Positions 1 to 10,312 of a DNA stretch of 64,000 nt are shown here, in pieces (position 1 is the stretch's first letter; each line of letters begins with the position of its first letter). Source of the DNA: an uncultured Mycobacterium sp. (GTDB lineage Bacteria > Actinomycetota > Actinomycetes > Mycobacteriales > Mycobacteriaceae); NCBI GenBank assembly GCA_900078375.1, contig FLQS01000007.1, positions 1 to 64,000 on the forward strand, in the 5' to 3' direction. Below the pieces are notes generated by a model, which saw only the letters and a list, made by a program, of their open reading frames with translations, was not told the DNA's origin and did no database searches. A program made the translations under genes and the position numbers.

Positions 1-78
1 TTGACCGGCCAACTCCGCCAACTCCTCAAACACCCGCTCAAGACGCTCAATAGGCATCAGCTCAGCGGTCGAGGACAT
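1..78 (-). CDS. 13E12-type / DUF222 HNH endonuclease family protein, 5' end only
   Basis: Only the first 26 codons lie in the window; the gene runs off the left edge. The peptide starts MSSTAELMPIERLERVFEEL and continues AELAGQ. A leucine- and glutamate-rich N-terminal helix like this is typical of the mycobacterial 13E12 repeat family (DUF222 followed by a C-terminal HNH nuclease domain), often found in mobile or repeated contexts. The nuclease domain is not visible, so function is inferred only from the N-terminus. The assignment is moderate to low confidence; another helical protein cannot be excluded. Confidence 0.45.
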   Translation of the reverse strand, partial: MSSTAELMPIERLERVFEELAELAGQ

Positions 79-140
79 AACCCCATCATGACAGCGGGGT
101 ACGACAAATTTCGGCCACCGAAGCCGCGGGGATATCGACG

Positions 141-154
141 ATCGAGTACTCGAT
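141..154. repeat. Perfect 14-bp palindrome, possible operator
   Basis: ATCGAGTACTCGAT is its own reverse complement. It lies about 63 bp upstream of the partial 13E12-type gene, in the 271-bp space between that gene and the Excalibur gene. It resembles the ends of a mycobacterial LexA box (TCGAAC-N4-GTTCGA) but is shorter and does not fit it, so no regulator is named. Nothing else was recognised between 79 and 349. Confidence 0.35.
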
Positions 155-349
155 AATTGACCATCCCAGCCTCGATCTCAGCTGATTGACATGACGTCCC
201 GAACATCGAAATCACCACCTGCCCAACAGGACAGGGACTTCTCGTGCTACGCCACGAATGCGTGTTCCTGGAGTTATGGCCGCGGGCGGCATGCTCACGG
301 GACCGCAACAAATCTCTGAGTGAGTTCGAGCAGGTGCGACGTGCGCCCG

Positions 350-556
350 TCAGCACTCGCAGGCGTAGCCGTCGCTGTCGCGGTCCTGGCTCGGCGTGTA
401 CAGGGGACTATCGGTCGGGATGTCGCAGTACCCGGCCGATTTCGCGGCCGTGCAGTTCTTGAACGGCACCGTTGGTGTCGCGTGCGCGGGTGCAGCGATG
501 CCAATGGCGACGGTGAAGAACGCAGATACGGCAAGCATGCCGATAGGTCGAATCAC
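350..556 (-). CDS. Small secreted Excalibur calcium-binding domain protein
   Basis: A 68-residue protein with an N-terminal signal peptide (hydrophobic run LAVSAFFTVAIGIAA, predicted cleavage after AHA) and a mature part that is almost only one Excalibur domain. It has FKNCTAAKSAGYCDIP, then DRDSDGYACEC, where the DxDxDG loop is the expected calcium site and the cysteines probably pair. It is likely exported. The GTG start at 556 is chosen because a GGGGGA ribosome binding site lies just upstream; an internal ATG at 538 would shorten the signal peptide. Excalibur domains in actinobacteria are linked to extracellular nucleases and envelope proteins, but the role of stand-alone copies is unknown. 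Confidence 0.8.
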   Translation of the reverse strand: MIRPIGMLAVSAFFTVAIGIAAPAHATPTVPFKNCTAAKSAGYCDIPTDSPLYTPSQDRDSDGYACEC

Positions 557-682
557 GATGAGTCCCCCGGTTTCCTGATTCAGTGCTTTCGATGAAAGAT
601 TATTGAAGAAACTCCACTTATTGACTAAAACGTCAAAATAAGGTGTTCGGCCTGCCTCCGACAGCAGCCTCGGTGAGGTTGG

Positions 683-1159
683 ATGACAGCCATGACTACG
701 CACGACACCGCTGACAACGCATCCGAGGGCACAGTGATCGTGACCGAAACGGGCACGGGCACCTATACCCAGCAGATCACGGCAGGTCGGCATCAGCTCG
801 TCGCGGACGAGCCACAGCCGATCAGTGCGGACGCCGGACCGACGCCCTACGACCTGCTACTGGCCGGCCTTGGCGCGTGCACGTCGATGACGGTGCGCAT
901 GTACGCCACCAAGAAGGGCTGGCCACTCGAGCGGGTCGAGGTGACCTTGCGGCACACACGCATTCACGCAGAAGACTGCGCCGAGTGTGAAACCACCGAG
1001 GGCTGGATCAGCCATATCGACCGCTCCATCGAATTGATCGGCGACCTCGACGACACCCAACGCCAGCGGCTTCTGGAGATCGCCGAGCGTTGCCCTGTCC
1101 ACCAGACACTGACGTCTGAGGTCAACATCTCAACGTCGCTGAGACTGCCGTCGGTCTGA
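683..1159 (+). CDS. OsmC-like family protein (peroxiredoxin-type fold)
   Basis: This 158-residue protein belongs to the OsmC/YhfA-like family, thiol-dependent hydroperoxide-reducing or related stress proteins of the cytoplasm. Both conserved cysteines are present: [11 protein letters not shown] near residue 72 and ERCPVHQTL near residue 137. The [15 protein letters not shown] segment is the family hallmark before the first cysteine. Extra cysteines (CAEC) near 99-102 are not family-typical and might bind a metal or be redox active. The start may instead be the ATG at 692 (MTTHD). It converges on groEL1 and shares the hairpin at 1169-1196 with it. Confidence 0.85.
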   Translation: MTAMTTHDTADNASEGTVIVTETGTGTYTQQITAGRHQLVADEPQPISADAGPTPYDLLLAGLGACTSMTVRMYATKKGWPLERVEVTLRHTRIHAEDCAECETTEGWISHIDRSIELIGDLDDTQRQRLLEIAERCPVHQTLTSEVNISTSLRLPSV

Positions 1160-1168
1160 CAACCAAAA

Positions 1169-1196
1169 CACCCCCGGCCCAACAGGACCGGGGGTG
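1169..1196. terminator. Hairpin between convergent osmC-like gene and groEL1
   Basis: CACCCCCGG (1169-1177) pairs perfectly with CCGGGGGTG (1188-1196) around a 10-nt loop. It lies between the two convergent stop codons, so it can end transcription from both sides. No clear U-tract follows, which is common in mycobacteria. Confidence 0.75.
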
Positions 1197-1214
1197 CCTC
1201 GAACTACGAACTGT

Positions 1215-2843
<1,629 letters not shown>

Positions 2844-2870
2844 TCAGTCCTGACTTGGCTTAAGCGCGAT

Positions 2871-2915
2871 CCGCCCCGGAAACCACCCGTACGAGTACAG
2901 GGATCTCCGGGGCGG
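2871..2915. promoter_or_regulatory. Inverted repeat in the groES-groEL1 spacer
   Basis: CCGCCCCGGA (2871-2880) is the perfect complement of TCCGGGGCGG (2906-2915), with a 25-nt loop. It fills most of the 85-bp gap between groES and groEL1, inside the presumed operon mRNA. It could act as a partial terminator, a processing site or an mRNA stabiliser that sets the GroES:GroEL1 ratio. Confidence 0.6.
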
Positions 2916-2925
2916 TTCACGGTTG

Positions 2926-3225
2926 CTACTTGTTGACGACCGCCAGCACGTCGCGCGCCGACAGGATCAAGTACTCCTCGCCGTTGTACTTGATTTCGGT
3001 GCCGCCGTACTTGCTGTAGATGACGGTGTCACCCTCGGCCACGTCGAGCGGAATCCGCTTCTCGCCATCCTCGTCCCAGCGGCCGGGGCCAACTGCGACG
3101 ACGGTGCCTTCCTGCGGCTTCTCCTTGGCGGTGTCCGGGATGACCAGACCCGACGCGGTGGTCGTCTCGGCCTCATTGGCCTGTACGAGGATCTTGTCCT
3201 CGAGTGGCTTGATATTCACGGCCAC
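2926..3225 (-). CDS. groS: 10 kDa co-chaperonin GroES
   Basis: A 99-residue GroES, almost the size and sequence of the mycobacterial 10 kDa antigen. It has the [12 protein letters not shown] start, the mobile loop [20 protein letters not shown], and the C-terminal [16 protein letters not shown]. The GTG at 3225 is the chosen start: GGAGGA lies seven bases upstream, while an upstream in-frame GTG at 3240 would place that ribosome binding site inside the gene. It caps the GroEL1 ring in the cytoplasm. It is first in the groES-groEL1 operon, with a leader of about 140 bp below a CIRCE operator. Confidence 0.97.
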   Translation of the reverse strand: MAVNIKPLEDKILVQANEAETTTASGLVIPDTAKEKPQEGTVVAVGPGRWDEDGEKRIPLDVAEGDTVIYSKYGGTEIKYNGEEYLILSARDVLAVVNK

Positions 3226-3366
3226 GATGGAGTCCTCCACTTAGTTAACTTGCGGGCCGGGGCTTGTGCGCCCGGACCAGGTCGGAATTACAAGGTGTTC
3301 GGCATACATCCATACCCTCGCGCCGTCGTCGCGGGAGCCGACACAGGGGGTTTGTCCGCAAGCCAC

Positions 3367-3400
3367 CTAGCACTCTATACATGCGAGTGCTAGCACTCAA
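3367..3400 (-). promoter_or_regulatory. CIRCE operator (HrcA) and overlapping groES promoter
   Basis: CTAGCACTC (3367-3375), nine spacer bases, and GAGTGCTAG (3385-3393) form a perfect 9-9-9 inverted repeat matching the CIRCE consensus for HrcA. A third half-site, TAGCACTC, overlaps at 3391-3398. On the minus strand a TTGAGT (3395-3400) and TATAGA (3374-3379) about 15 bp apart could be the -35 and -10, so HrcA would cover the promoter of groES-groEL1. Confidence 0.88.
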
Positions 3401-3441
3401 GGGTGGCCTCCTGCGTATTCGCCCAGAGCGGACGCCGCCGC

Positions 3442-4434
3442 TCAGACCGGCAGCTCGTGAAGCACCCTCAGGTCGCCGAAGAACGCGATGACCAGGGCAT
3501 TGAAGAGATCGGCTCGTTCCCACTGCAGGAAGTGCCCGGCGCCGGGCAGCACGACCGGCCCGGTCCGGTTGGTGAAGGCCACCTCGCACAGGTGCACGAA
3601 CTCGGGTCCGACGACGTGGTCGTCCATGCCGTAGAGGATCAGGGTGGGTACATCGACCTTGCGGTCCATAATCGGCGGCTCGCTCGACGGTCTGCCGTAG
3701 GCCAGCTGGTAGACGGCCCAGCCGGCCCGCAGTCGCTCCTCGGTCCCGAAGGGTTCGGTCATGAAGTCGACGTCGGCCTTGGTGAACGTGCCCGGCGAGG
3801 CCCACAGCCGGTGTCCGTACATCTCACCGATGTAGCGCCGCCGTTTGTCGACGGTGTCGAGCTCGGCGGCAAGCTCGTCCGGGGTTTCGCCCTGGCGGTG
3901 GCGGTAGTCGCCGGTCGGTCCGTCGCTCAGGATTGCGGCGGGGTCGATCCCGGCAGCGACGTAGTCCTCGAAGACCAGCGGTGGCACGGTGTCGAAGAAC
4001 ACCAGCTTGTCGACGAAACCCGGATACCGGTGCAGCAGGTCCACCGCGACCACCCCGCCGACGTCGCCTCCCACCACCCCGCAGTGCTCGTGGCCGAGGA
4101 CGTCGTGGACCAGCAGGTAGACGTCCCTGCTGTAGGCCGCGATGTCGTAGACGTCAGCCTGTGACAGGTCGGAGTCGCCGTGCCCGCGCAGGTCCGGGGC
4201 GATCACCTCGTAGCCGGCGTCGACGAGCGCGGCGATATTGCGCCACCAGATCCGTTTGGTCTCGGGGTAACCGTGCAACAGGAGCAGCGGATATCCGCCG
4301 ATGCCCTCGTGGACGTAAGCCAGGCTCAGCCCGTCGCGGCCGGGGCTGGGTGGCACCTCGGCGCGGTGGATGGCGAAGGCGTCCGGCGCAGGGGTTTCTG
4401 GCTGCGCAGGGCGCAGCCGAAGGTCGTAACGCAT
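3442..4434 (-). CDS. Alpha/beta hydrolase, epoxide hydrolase / dehalogenase type
   Basis: A 330-residue cytoplasmic alpha/beta hydrolase. HGYPETKRIWWRNI gives the oxyanion-hole region. The nucleophile elbow GGDVGGVVA carries Asp rather than Ser, the signature of the epoxide hydrolase/haloalkanoate dehalogenase branch. GAGHFLQWE supplies the catalytic His. The substrate cannot be told. Its ATG at 4434 overlaps the tsaD stop by one base (TGATG), so it is translationally coupled as the last gene of the alr-tsaE-tsaB-rimI-tsaD operon. A longer open frame upstream inside tsaD was rejected. Confidence 0.82.
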   Translation of the reverse strand: MRYDLRLRPAQPETPAPDAFAIHRAEVPPSPGRDGLSLAYVHEGIGGYPLLLLHGYPETKRIWWRNIAALVDAGYEVIAPDLRGHGDSDLSQADVYDIAAYSRDVYLLVHDVLGHEHCGVVGGDVGGVVAVDLLHRYPGFVDKLVFFDTVPPLVFEDYVAAGIDPAAILSDGPTGDYRHRQGETPDELAAELDTVDKRRRYIGEMYGHRLWASPGTFTKADVDFMTEPFGTEERLRAGWAVYQLAYGRPSSEPPIMDRKVDVPTLILYGMDDHVVGPEFVHLCEVAFTNRTGPVVLPGAGHFLQWERADLFNALVIAFFGDLRVLHELPV

Positions 4435-5474
4435 CAACGACCGGATCGGCTGGTCGCGACCTGACCGGCGATGACCGGCAGGCCGGGGTCGCTGGGCACG
4501 TCCAGCGGCGACGGCGCCGCTCCGGCGGCGATGAGGTGCGCGGCAAACGAGGCGATCATCGCCCCATTGTCGGTGCACAACCGCGGCCGCGGAATCCGTA
4601 GCGTCAAACCCGCTGCCGCACAACGCTCTTCAGCCAGTTCGCGCAGTCGCGAGTTGGCCGCAACTCCGCCGGCGATCAGTAGCGTCGACACTCCGAGCTC
4701 GCCGGCCGCCCGTACCGCCTTGGCGGTGAGCACGTCGGCGACGGCCTCCTGGAATCCGGCGGCGACATCGGCGGTCGCTGCGTCGGGATGGCTTTCGACG
4801 TAGCGGGCGACCGCGGTCTTCAACCCGGAGAACGAGAACGCGAAGGGTTCGTCGCGCGGGCCGGTCATGCCACGCGGGAAGACGATCGCGTCCCGATCGC
4901 CGGTGCGGGCCAGCTCATCGAGCGGCCGTCCACCCGGATAGCCCAGGCCCAGCAGGCGGGCCACCTTGTCGTAGGCCTCCCCCGCCGCATCGTCGACGGT
5001 GCTGCCGAGTTCGATGATCGGCTCACCCAGCGAGCGCACGTGCAGCAGGTGAGTGTGCCCGCCGGACACCAACAGGCCAACACATTCGGGCAGCGGGCCG
5101 TGGTCGTAGACGTCGGCGGCCAGGTGCCCACCGAGATGGTTGACCGCGTAGAACGGCACCCCCCACGCGGCGGCGTAGGCCTTCGCGGCGGCCACCCCGA
5201 CCAGCAGCGCGCCGGCCAGCCCAGGTCCGATGGTGGCCGCGACGACGTCGGGCCTGTCGATGCCGGCGGTCTGCAACGCCCGGCGCATGGTCGGCCCGAG
5301 AGCTTCCAGGTGGGCCCGCGAGGCGATCTCGGGAACCACCCCGCCGAACCGAGCGTGTTCATCGACGCTGGAGGCCACTTCGTCGGCCAGCAGCGTGATA
5401 GTGCCGTCGGCGTCCAGCCGGGCGATCCCGACTCCTGTTTCGTCACAGGAACTTTCGATAGCCAGAATTAACAT
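4434..5474 (-). CDS. tsaD: tRNA N6-adenosine threonylcarbamoyltransferase TsaD
   Basis: A 346-residue member of the Kae1/TsaD (formerly Gcp) family. It transfers the threonylcarbamoyl group to A37 of ANN-decoding tRNAs together with TsaB and TsaE. The N-terminus [16 protein letters not shown] starts the ASKHA-type fold, and the metal-binding HxxxH is His113/His117 in [10 protein letters not shown]. The C-terminal [14 protein letters not shown] and TDNGAMIA motifs are intact. It overlaps rimI by seven bases, and its partners tsaB and tsaE are in the same operon. Essential housekeeping gene in most bacteria. Confidence 0.96.
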   Translation of the reverse strand: MLILAIESSCDETGVGIARLDADGTITLLADEVASSVDEHARFGGVVPEIASRAHLEALGPTMRRALQTAGIDRPDVVAATIGPGLAGALLVGVAAAKAYAAAWGVPFYAVNHLGGHLAADVYDHGPLPECVGLLVSGGHTHLLHVRSLGEPIIELGSTVDDAAGEAYDKVARLLGLGYPGGRPLDELARTGDRDAIVFPRGMTGPRDEPFAFSFSGLKTAVARYVESHPDAATADVAAGFQEAVADVLTAKAVRAAGELGVSTLLIAGGVAANSRLRELAEERCAAAGLTLRIPRPRLCTDNGAMIASFAAHLIAAGAAPSPLDVPSDPGLPVIAGQVATSRSGR

Positions 5475-5929
5475 GACACGGGGTCCCGTCGCATCGTGTA
5501 GGCGTCGGCGCCGCTGACTCGGTAGTAGCGCTTGCGCACCCCTACTCTCGCGAAGCCGAGGCTGGTGTACAACGCGATCGCCGGCTCGTTGTCGGTGCGA
5601 ACTTCCAGGTACACCACCGATTCCGGGCCGACCGCGCCGAGCAGATCGATCATCATCTGCCGCCCGATCCCGTGTCCCTGATATGCGGGATCCACACCGA
5701 CGGTGTGGATTTCGTATTCGAACGGCTCCGCGCGGCCCAGCCGGGAGATGCCGGCGTAACCGACCAATTTGTCGTCGACCCGGGCGGTCACGTAACGGTT
5801 GTGCGGGGCGGCCAGCTCACGGATGAACGCGACATCCGGCCACGGGTCGTCCCCTTCGAACAACATGTTCTCCAGCTCGGCGCAGCGGGCAGCGTCGCTC
5901 TTGAGCATCGGACCGTACAGGACGTTCAC
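5468..5929 (-). CDS. rimI: Ribosomal protein S18-alanine N-acetyltransferase family (RimI-like GNAT)
   Basis: A 153-residue GNAT. The acetyl-CoA pyrophosphate loop QGHGIG is at residues 84-89, preceded by TVGVDPAY, and the C-terminal [16 protein letters not shown] completes the fold. The position between tsaB and tsaD matches the conserved mycobacterial order, so RimI is the best name, though mycobacterial RimI is reported to acetylate a range of N-termini. The start is GTG at 5929, which forms a GTGA overlap with the tsaB stop; the longer in-frame extension has no support. Confidence 0.9.
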   Translation of the reverse strand: MNVLYGPMLKSDAARCAELENMLFEGDDPWPDVAFIRELAAPHNRYVTARVDDKLVGYAGISRLGRAEPFEYEIHTVGVDPAYQGHGIGRQMMIDLLGAVGPESVVYLEVRTDNEPAIALYTSLGFARVGVRKRYYRVSGADAYTMRRDPVSC

Positions 5930-6564
5930 CGCAACACACCCCGCTCGGCCAGCGTCTTCGCATCCGGGCGGCGCAGATACAGCGGCACCAGCGGGGCGGG
6001 CTCCCCAGCCCAATCAGCTACGGCGGCAACCAGACCCGACGCTGTCGGGTAGGCCGGGCCGACGACGGGCAGGGCGAACAAGGCGGCGTGCTCGGGCGAT
6101 CCCGCCACGGCGTCGACTCCACCGACCGGTACGTCGGCGGGCGCGGCCACATCAGGGCCGTCGATGCGCAGCCCGTCGCGATACCGCGCCCAGTAGACCT
6201 CACGGCGGCGGGCATCGGTCACCACCAGAACCTCGTCAGTGGTGAGCACTCCGATGGCATCCAGACTGCAGACGCCGTACACCGGCAGGTCCAGCGCGTG
6301 ACCGTAGGCCGCCGCGGTGGCCATCCCAACCCGCAGACCAGTGAAAGGCCCTGGGCCGCAACCGACGACGACGGCATCCAGGTCGGCCATCGTCAGACCG
6401 GCATCGGCGACCGCCGCCACGGCATTGGGAGTCAACGTCTCGGCGTGGGCGCGCGCATCGAGGGTGATCCGCTCCCCTGCCACCGCGAAGCCACCGTCAC
6501 GAACCACCACCGCGGCGGTGACAGCCGGTGTGGCGGTGTCGATGACCAGGATGTTGCGCGTCAT
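5926..6564 (-). CDS. tsaB: tRNA threonylcarbamoyladenosine biosynthesis protein TsaB
   Basis: A 212-residue TsaB, the non-catalytic partner of TsaD. It has the ASKHA-like start ILVIDTATPAVTAAVV and the segment GCGPGPFTGLRVGMATAAAYG, which is the strongest TsaB hallmark. The long C-terminal tail (VPLYLRRPDAKT) is usual for actinobacterial TsaB. The ATG at 6564 overlaps the tsaE stop as ATGA, which decides the start over an in-frame ATG six codons earlier. Coupling of tsaE, tsaB, rimI and tsaD should keep the complex stoichiometric. Confidence 0.94.
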   Translation of the reverse strand: MTRNILVIDTATPAVTAAVVVRDGGFAVAGERITLDARAHAETLTPNAVAAVADAGLTMADLDAVVVGCGPGPFTGLRVGMATAAAYGHALDLPVYGVCSLDAIGVLTTDEVLVVTDARRREVYWARYRDGLRIDGPDVAAPADVPVGGVDAVAGSPEHAALFALPVVGPAYPTASGLVAAVADWAGEPAPLVPLYLRRPDAKTLAERGVLR

Positions 6565-7034
6565 TCGTGGTTCCACTGCCATGTCACGGTGCGCACGTCG
6601 CTGTCGGCGCCGCGCGCCAGCGTGATGTCCAGGTGGTTCTCGGAGAGCCGCTCGGCCAGGCCCTCACCCCATTCGACCACGACGACGGCGTCGTCGAGAT
6701 CGGCGTCGAGGTCCAGCGAATCCAGTTCGGCCAGCAGGTCGGCGCCGGTGTGTTCGAGCAGGCGGTAGACATCGACATGCACGAGCGCGGGCTGTCCGGG
6801 CCACCGCGCCCGATGCACACGCGCCAGCACGAACGTCGGTGAGGTCACCGGCCCCTCGACATCCATGCCGAGGGCAATTCCCTTGGTGAAAGCGGTCTTT
6901 CCGGCTCCGAGCGGTCCGGACAGCACGACGACGTCGCCGGCCCGCAGCTGCCGGCCCAGCTGCTCGCCCAGTGCGATGGTGTCCTCGACGGTCGGCAGCT
7001 CGGCCGTACCGCTGCGCACCTGCGTCCTATCCAC
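6561..7034 (-). CDS. tsaE: tRNA threonylcarbamoyladenosine biosynthesis ATPase TsaE
   Basis: A 157-residue P-loop ATPase of the YjeE/TsaE family. Walker A is GPLGAGKT at residues 40-47. TSPTFVLARVH is the conserved switch region, HVDVYRL carries the catalytic aspartate, and VVVEWGEG follows. TsaE hydrolyses ATP to reset the TsaBD complex after t6A formation. The start is the GTG at 7034, overlapping the end of the upstream hydrolase by eight bases. The N-terminal 15 residues are a little longer than in many homologues. Confidence 0.94.
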   Translation of the reverse strand: MDRTQVRSGTAELPTVEDTIALGEQLGRQLRAGDVVVLSGPLGAGKTAFTKGIALGMDVEGPVTSPTFVLARVHRARWPGQPALVHVDVYRLLEHTGADLLAELDSLDLDADLDDAVVVVEWGEGLAERLSENHLDITLARGADSDVRTVTWQWNHE

Positions 7035-8223
7035 GGGCGCGATCCTTGAGCCGGCGGGTGAAGGCCACCAGTTTCGACGGGGTCGCGCGCTCGACCAGGT
7101 GCACCAACGCGTCGTTGATCAGCTCGGGCTGTTCGAGCTGCACCAGATGCCCGGCGCCGCCGACGATCAGCAGTTCGCAGTTCGGCAGCACCGCCGCCAT
7201 TTCCTCGGAGTGCACGACCGGGGTCAGCACGTCGTGGTCGCCGCACGCGATCAGCGTCGGGATCTTCGCCAGCACCGGCAGCGCCGCACTCTCGTCGTGA
7301 ACTTCCAGGGCGTGCAGGAACTCGACCAGGGTGTCGATCGGGGTGTCGTGAATCATCTCCTCGGAGAACGCCACAACGCGTGGGCTCATGTGATCGTCGC
7401 CGTAGGACGCGGCCCGCAGGATCGGGCGGATCACCGACCGGGCCGCGCCGCGGGTGCGGTGCACGAGCTTGGGTGCGTAGCGCGCGGCGAACCGCACGGC
7501 CTCCAGCGCCGGATTCTGCAGGATTTCGCCCACCGGCGAGCGGGACAGTCCTTCGGACGCCGAGGAGATCAGCGCCGCACCGACAATGCGACTGCCGTAG
7601 TGCTTGGGGAACTGGCGTGCGTGCGACAGCACCGTCATGCCGCCCATCGAATGCCCGACGAGGACGACCGGTCCGCGTGGAACCATCACTTGCAGAATGG
7701 TTTCCAGGTCCTGACCCAGCTGGGTGACATTGTAGGTGTCGACCGGTGCGGAGCTGGACTGACCGTGCCCGCGCTGGTCGTAGAACACCATCCGGACCTG
7801 ATCGCCCCAGCGAGCGGCCAGGGCCGCGCGCTGGAAATGAAACGATCCCATCCGCAGGCAGAACCCGTGGGCGAACACCACCGTCAGCGGCGCGGTGATC
7901 GGACCGACCTCGCGCACCACCAGCGGGATACCGTCCGATGTGGTGACCACGCAGCCGCGGTCGGCATCCAGGAGCGCGAAATCCTCACCCTGGTAGGCGT
8001 CCTCGATGTAGGACCGATGCGCAAGCGCGCGGGCCATCGAAACCCCGGCGACCGTGCCGACCGCGCTCAGCCCGGCCATTCCCGCCAATAGCCCGGCCTT
8101 CTTGCGGGCACCGAACCCGGGCTGGTCGGCCGTGCGTGCCAACCGCTCGGCACTCTTGGCGGCGCGGCGCGCCAACCGTTCGTCGATCCCGTGCCGGGAG
8201 CTGGTCTCGTCGTCACTGCCCAC
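7027..8223 (-). CDS. Alpha/beta hydrolase with N-terminal membrane-associated segment
   Basis: A 398-residue protein. The first 65 residues are basic ([15 protein letters not shown]), followed by a hydrophobic stretch ([22 protein letters not shown]) that could anchor it to the membrane. The rest is an alpha/beta hydrolase with [21 protein letters not shown], the Ser nucleophile elbow GHSMGG and a late [11 protein letters not shown]is. It sits between alr and tsaE, overlapping both, as in many mycobacteria. Substrate unknown; the position suggests nothing more than co-expression with housekeeping genes. Confidence 0.85.
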   Translation of the reverse strand: MGSDDETSSRHGIDERLARRAAKSAERLARTADQPGFGARKKAGLLAGMAGLSAVGTVAGVSMARALAHRSYIEDAYQGEDFALLDADRGCVVTTSDGIPLVVREVGPITAPLTVVFAHGFCLRMGSFHFQRAALAARWGDQVRMVFYDQRGHGQSSSAPVDTYNVTQLGQDLETILQVMVPRGPVVLVGHSMGGMTVLSHARQFPKHYGSRIVGAALISSASEGLSRSPVGEILQNPALEAVRFAARYAPKLVHRTRGAARSVIRPILRAASYGDDHMSPRVVAFSEEMIHDTPIDTLVEFLHALEVHDESAALPVLAKIPTLIACGDHDVLTPVVHSEEMAAVLPNCELLIVGGAGHLVQLEQPELINDALVHLVERATPSKLVAFTRRLKDRARG

Positions 8224-9400
8224 CAGTGTCGGCCTCCCGATACGTGCGCACTACCCGGCCGCGCGGACTGGTGACTACCTCGTAGTGAATGGTGCCGAGT
8301 AGATCGGCCCAGTCCTGGGCCGTTGGTTCCCCGGATGTGCCCGGGCCAAACAGGATTGCCTCGTCACCCTCGGCAGCGTCGGGCGTGCCGGGGCCGAGGT
8401 CGACGACGAACTGGTCCATGCAGACCCGTCCGACGCTGCGGCGAAGCCGGCCGTTGATGAGCACGTCGATCCGGCCGCCGAGTGGGCGGTACAGCCCGTC
8501 GGCATAACCAATGGGCAGCAGCGCCAGGTTGGTGTCCCGCTCGGCGATCCAGGTGTGCCCGTAGGACACTCCGTCGCCGGCCTTGACCGGTTTGACCATC
8601 GTCACCGCGCATTTCAGTGTCATCGCCGGGCGCAGTCCCATGTCACCGCGCTCGGGGATGGGGCTCAGCCCGTAGACCGCGATGCCAGGGCGGACCATGT
8701 CGAAAACCAGGTCCGGCCGCGTCATCGCCGACGGCGAGTTCGACAGATGGGCAACCTCGAATTCGATGCCGCGCCTGCGCGCTTCGGCGATGACATCGGT
8801 AAAGCGTTGCGCTTGACGATCGTTGAGCGGGTCCTCGGGGACATCACCGTTGGCCAGATGCGACATGATGCCGCGCAACCGGATCGCGTCGGCGGCGACG
8901 GCGCGCTGCAGCTCGGTCAGCACCGCCGGAAAGTCGGCGAGGCTGACACCGTTGCGGTTGAGGCCGGTGTCAACCTTGACGGTGACCTCGGCCGTACGTC
9001 CGGTGCGCTCGACGGCGTCGAGCAGCTCAGCCACCTGGCGTGCCGAGGACACCGCGACCTGAACGTCGGCCAGCAGGGCTGGGGTGAAGTCGGTGCCGGG
9101 CGGATGCAGCCACGCCAGTACCGGCCCGGTGATGCCGCCGTCACGCAGCGCCACCGCCTCGCCGATCGTCGCGACGCCGAGTGCGGCGGCCCCGGCGGCG
9201 AGAGCGGCCCGGCCGGCCTGCACCGCACCGTGGCCGTATGCGTCGGCCTTGACGACCGCCATCACCTGGGCGGATCCCGCGTGCTCACGCAAAACGCGCA
9301 CGTTATGGGCGATCGCCCCGAGATCGACGAGCGCTTCGGCGCCTGGACCGGAAACCTGGGTTTGCGTCGACGGGGTCAACGAAGTCGTGTGCATATTCAT
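8213..9400 (-). CDS. alr: Alanine racemase
   Basis: A 395-residue PLP enzyme that makes D-alanine for peptidoglycan in the cytoplasm. The PLP lysine is K51 in [11 protein letters not shown], and the opposing catalytic tyrosine lies in [22 protein letters not shown] and [13 protein letters not shown] are family signatures. The start is ATG 9400 or ATG 9394 (MHTTSL); no strong ribosome binding site decides between them. The much longer open frame upstream runs through the divergent gntR promoter and is rejected. Its stop overlaps the next hydrolase by eleven bases, placing alr at the head of the t6A operon. Confidence 0.95.
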   Translation of the reverse strand: MNMHTTSLTPSTQTQVSGPGAEALVDLGAIAHNVRVLREHAGSAQVMAVVKADAYGHGAVQAGRAALAAGAAALGVATIGEAVALRDGGITGPVLAWLHPPGTDFTPALLADVQVAVSSARQVAELLDAVERTGRTAEVTVKVDTGLNRNGVSLADFPAVLTELQRAVAADAIRLRGIMSHLANGDVPEDPLNDRQAQRFTDVIAEARRRGIEFEVAHLSNSPSAMTRPDLVFDMVRPGIAVYGLSPIPERGDMGLRPAMTLKCAVTMVKPVKAGDGVSYGHTWIAERDTNLALLPIGYADGLYRPLGGRIDVLINGRLRRSVGRVCMDQFVVDLGPGTPDAAEGDEAILFGPGTSGEPTAQDWADLLGTIHYEVVTSPRGRVVRTYREADTGGQ

Positions 9401-9496
9401 GTCACCGCTGCCAATTGTCCCAGAAGCCGGCACAGAAGCTCGCATAGGGCGCTGACCTGTCATTTCGTGCCTGCGGAGCGCGGTAGAGTCGTCGGA

Positions 9497-10312
9497 ATGC
9501 GGGTGCTGTCGATGGACGACGCCGTTCTGGCCCGGCGGCCGGACCTCGGCGGCCCGTCCGAGCAGCCCGCCCACTCCCGGATTTCCGTCTGGCTGGAGAA
9601 ACTCATCGTCACCGGCCGGTTGACGCCGGGCGACAAGCTGCCCTCCGAGGTCGAGATCGCCGGCGCGCTGGGCGTGAGCAGGATGACGCTGCGGCAGGCG
9701 CTGGCGGCCATCGAGGCCAAGGGGCTGATCCGGCGCAGCCGGGGACGGTTCGGGGGCAATTTCGTCGAGACGCCGCACCTGGAGTTCGACCACATCGGTT
9801 TACCGGGCTTCACCGAGCAACTGCGTCGGCTGGACATGTCCGCCGGCGCGCGGGTGATCCGGGCTACGACGCGGACCGCGTCCGCCGTGGTGCGCCAGGC
9901 GTTGCAGCTGAAAAGCGGCGCCTACGTGCACGAGATCATCCGCATCCGGTCGGCCAACAACACGCCCGTCCTGCTGGAGGAGACCTACCTGCCGGCCGCG
10001 CGGTTTCCCCGGCTCCTGTCCGCCGATCTCACCGGCTCGATCTACACACTGATGGCCGACGAGTTCGACACCCCGTTGGTCTCGGCCGACGAGCACATCG
10101 AGGCCACCCCGGCGTCCGAGTCGTCGGCCGGGCTGCTCGGTGTGACCGTCGGCGACCCGCTGTTGGTGGTGACGCGAACCGCGTACGACCGCAATGACGT
10201 GCCGGTGGAGTTCTCTCACGACTACTTCCGCTCCGACCGCACCCGCATCCGGGTGCGCTCGCGTGTCGACGGCGGCCCCGACGCCGAAGTGGAGACCTCC
10301 CCGGCGTCCTAG
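9497..10312 (+). CDS. GntR/HutC-family transcriptional regulator (UTRA domain)
   Basis: A 271-residue regulator. The N-terminal winged helix ([20 protein letters not shown] then [15 protein letters not shown]) spans roughly residues 50-90. The C-terminal UTRA effector-binding domain follows, with [13 protein letters not shown] and [28 protein letters not shown], typical of the HutC subfamily. It diverges from alr and its end overlaps the HAD phosphatase end by four bases. HutC-type regulators bind GTMTAKAC-like sites; a GTCTA-N6-TAGAC repeat lies at 11044-11059 between the HAD and kinase genes, so local control of the following catabolic block is likely. Effector unknown. Confidence 0.88.
   Translation: MRVLSMDDAVLARRPDLGGPSEQPAHSRISVWLEKLIVTGRLTPGDKLPSEVEIAGALGVSRMTLRQALAAIEAKGLIRRSRGRFGGNFVETPHLEFDHIGLPGFTEQLRRLDMSAGARVIRATTRTASAVVRQALQLKSGAYVHEIIRIRSANNTPVLLEETYLPAARFPRLLSADLTGSIYTLMADEFDTPLVSADEHIEATPASESSAGLLGVTVGDPLLVVTRTAYDRNDVPVEFSHDYFRSDRTRIRVRSRVDGGPDAEVETSPAS

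Noticed and set aside
141..154. LexA (SOS) box
   Set aside because: The palindrome has TCGA ends but lacks the AAC-N4-GTT core and is too short.
3426..3443. Hairpin GAGCGG/CCGCTC as terminator of the tsaD operon
   Set aside because: Only six base pairs and it overlaps the stop codon; too weak to call.
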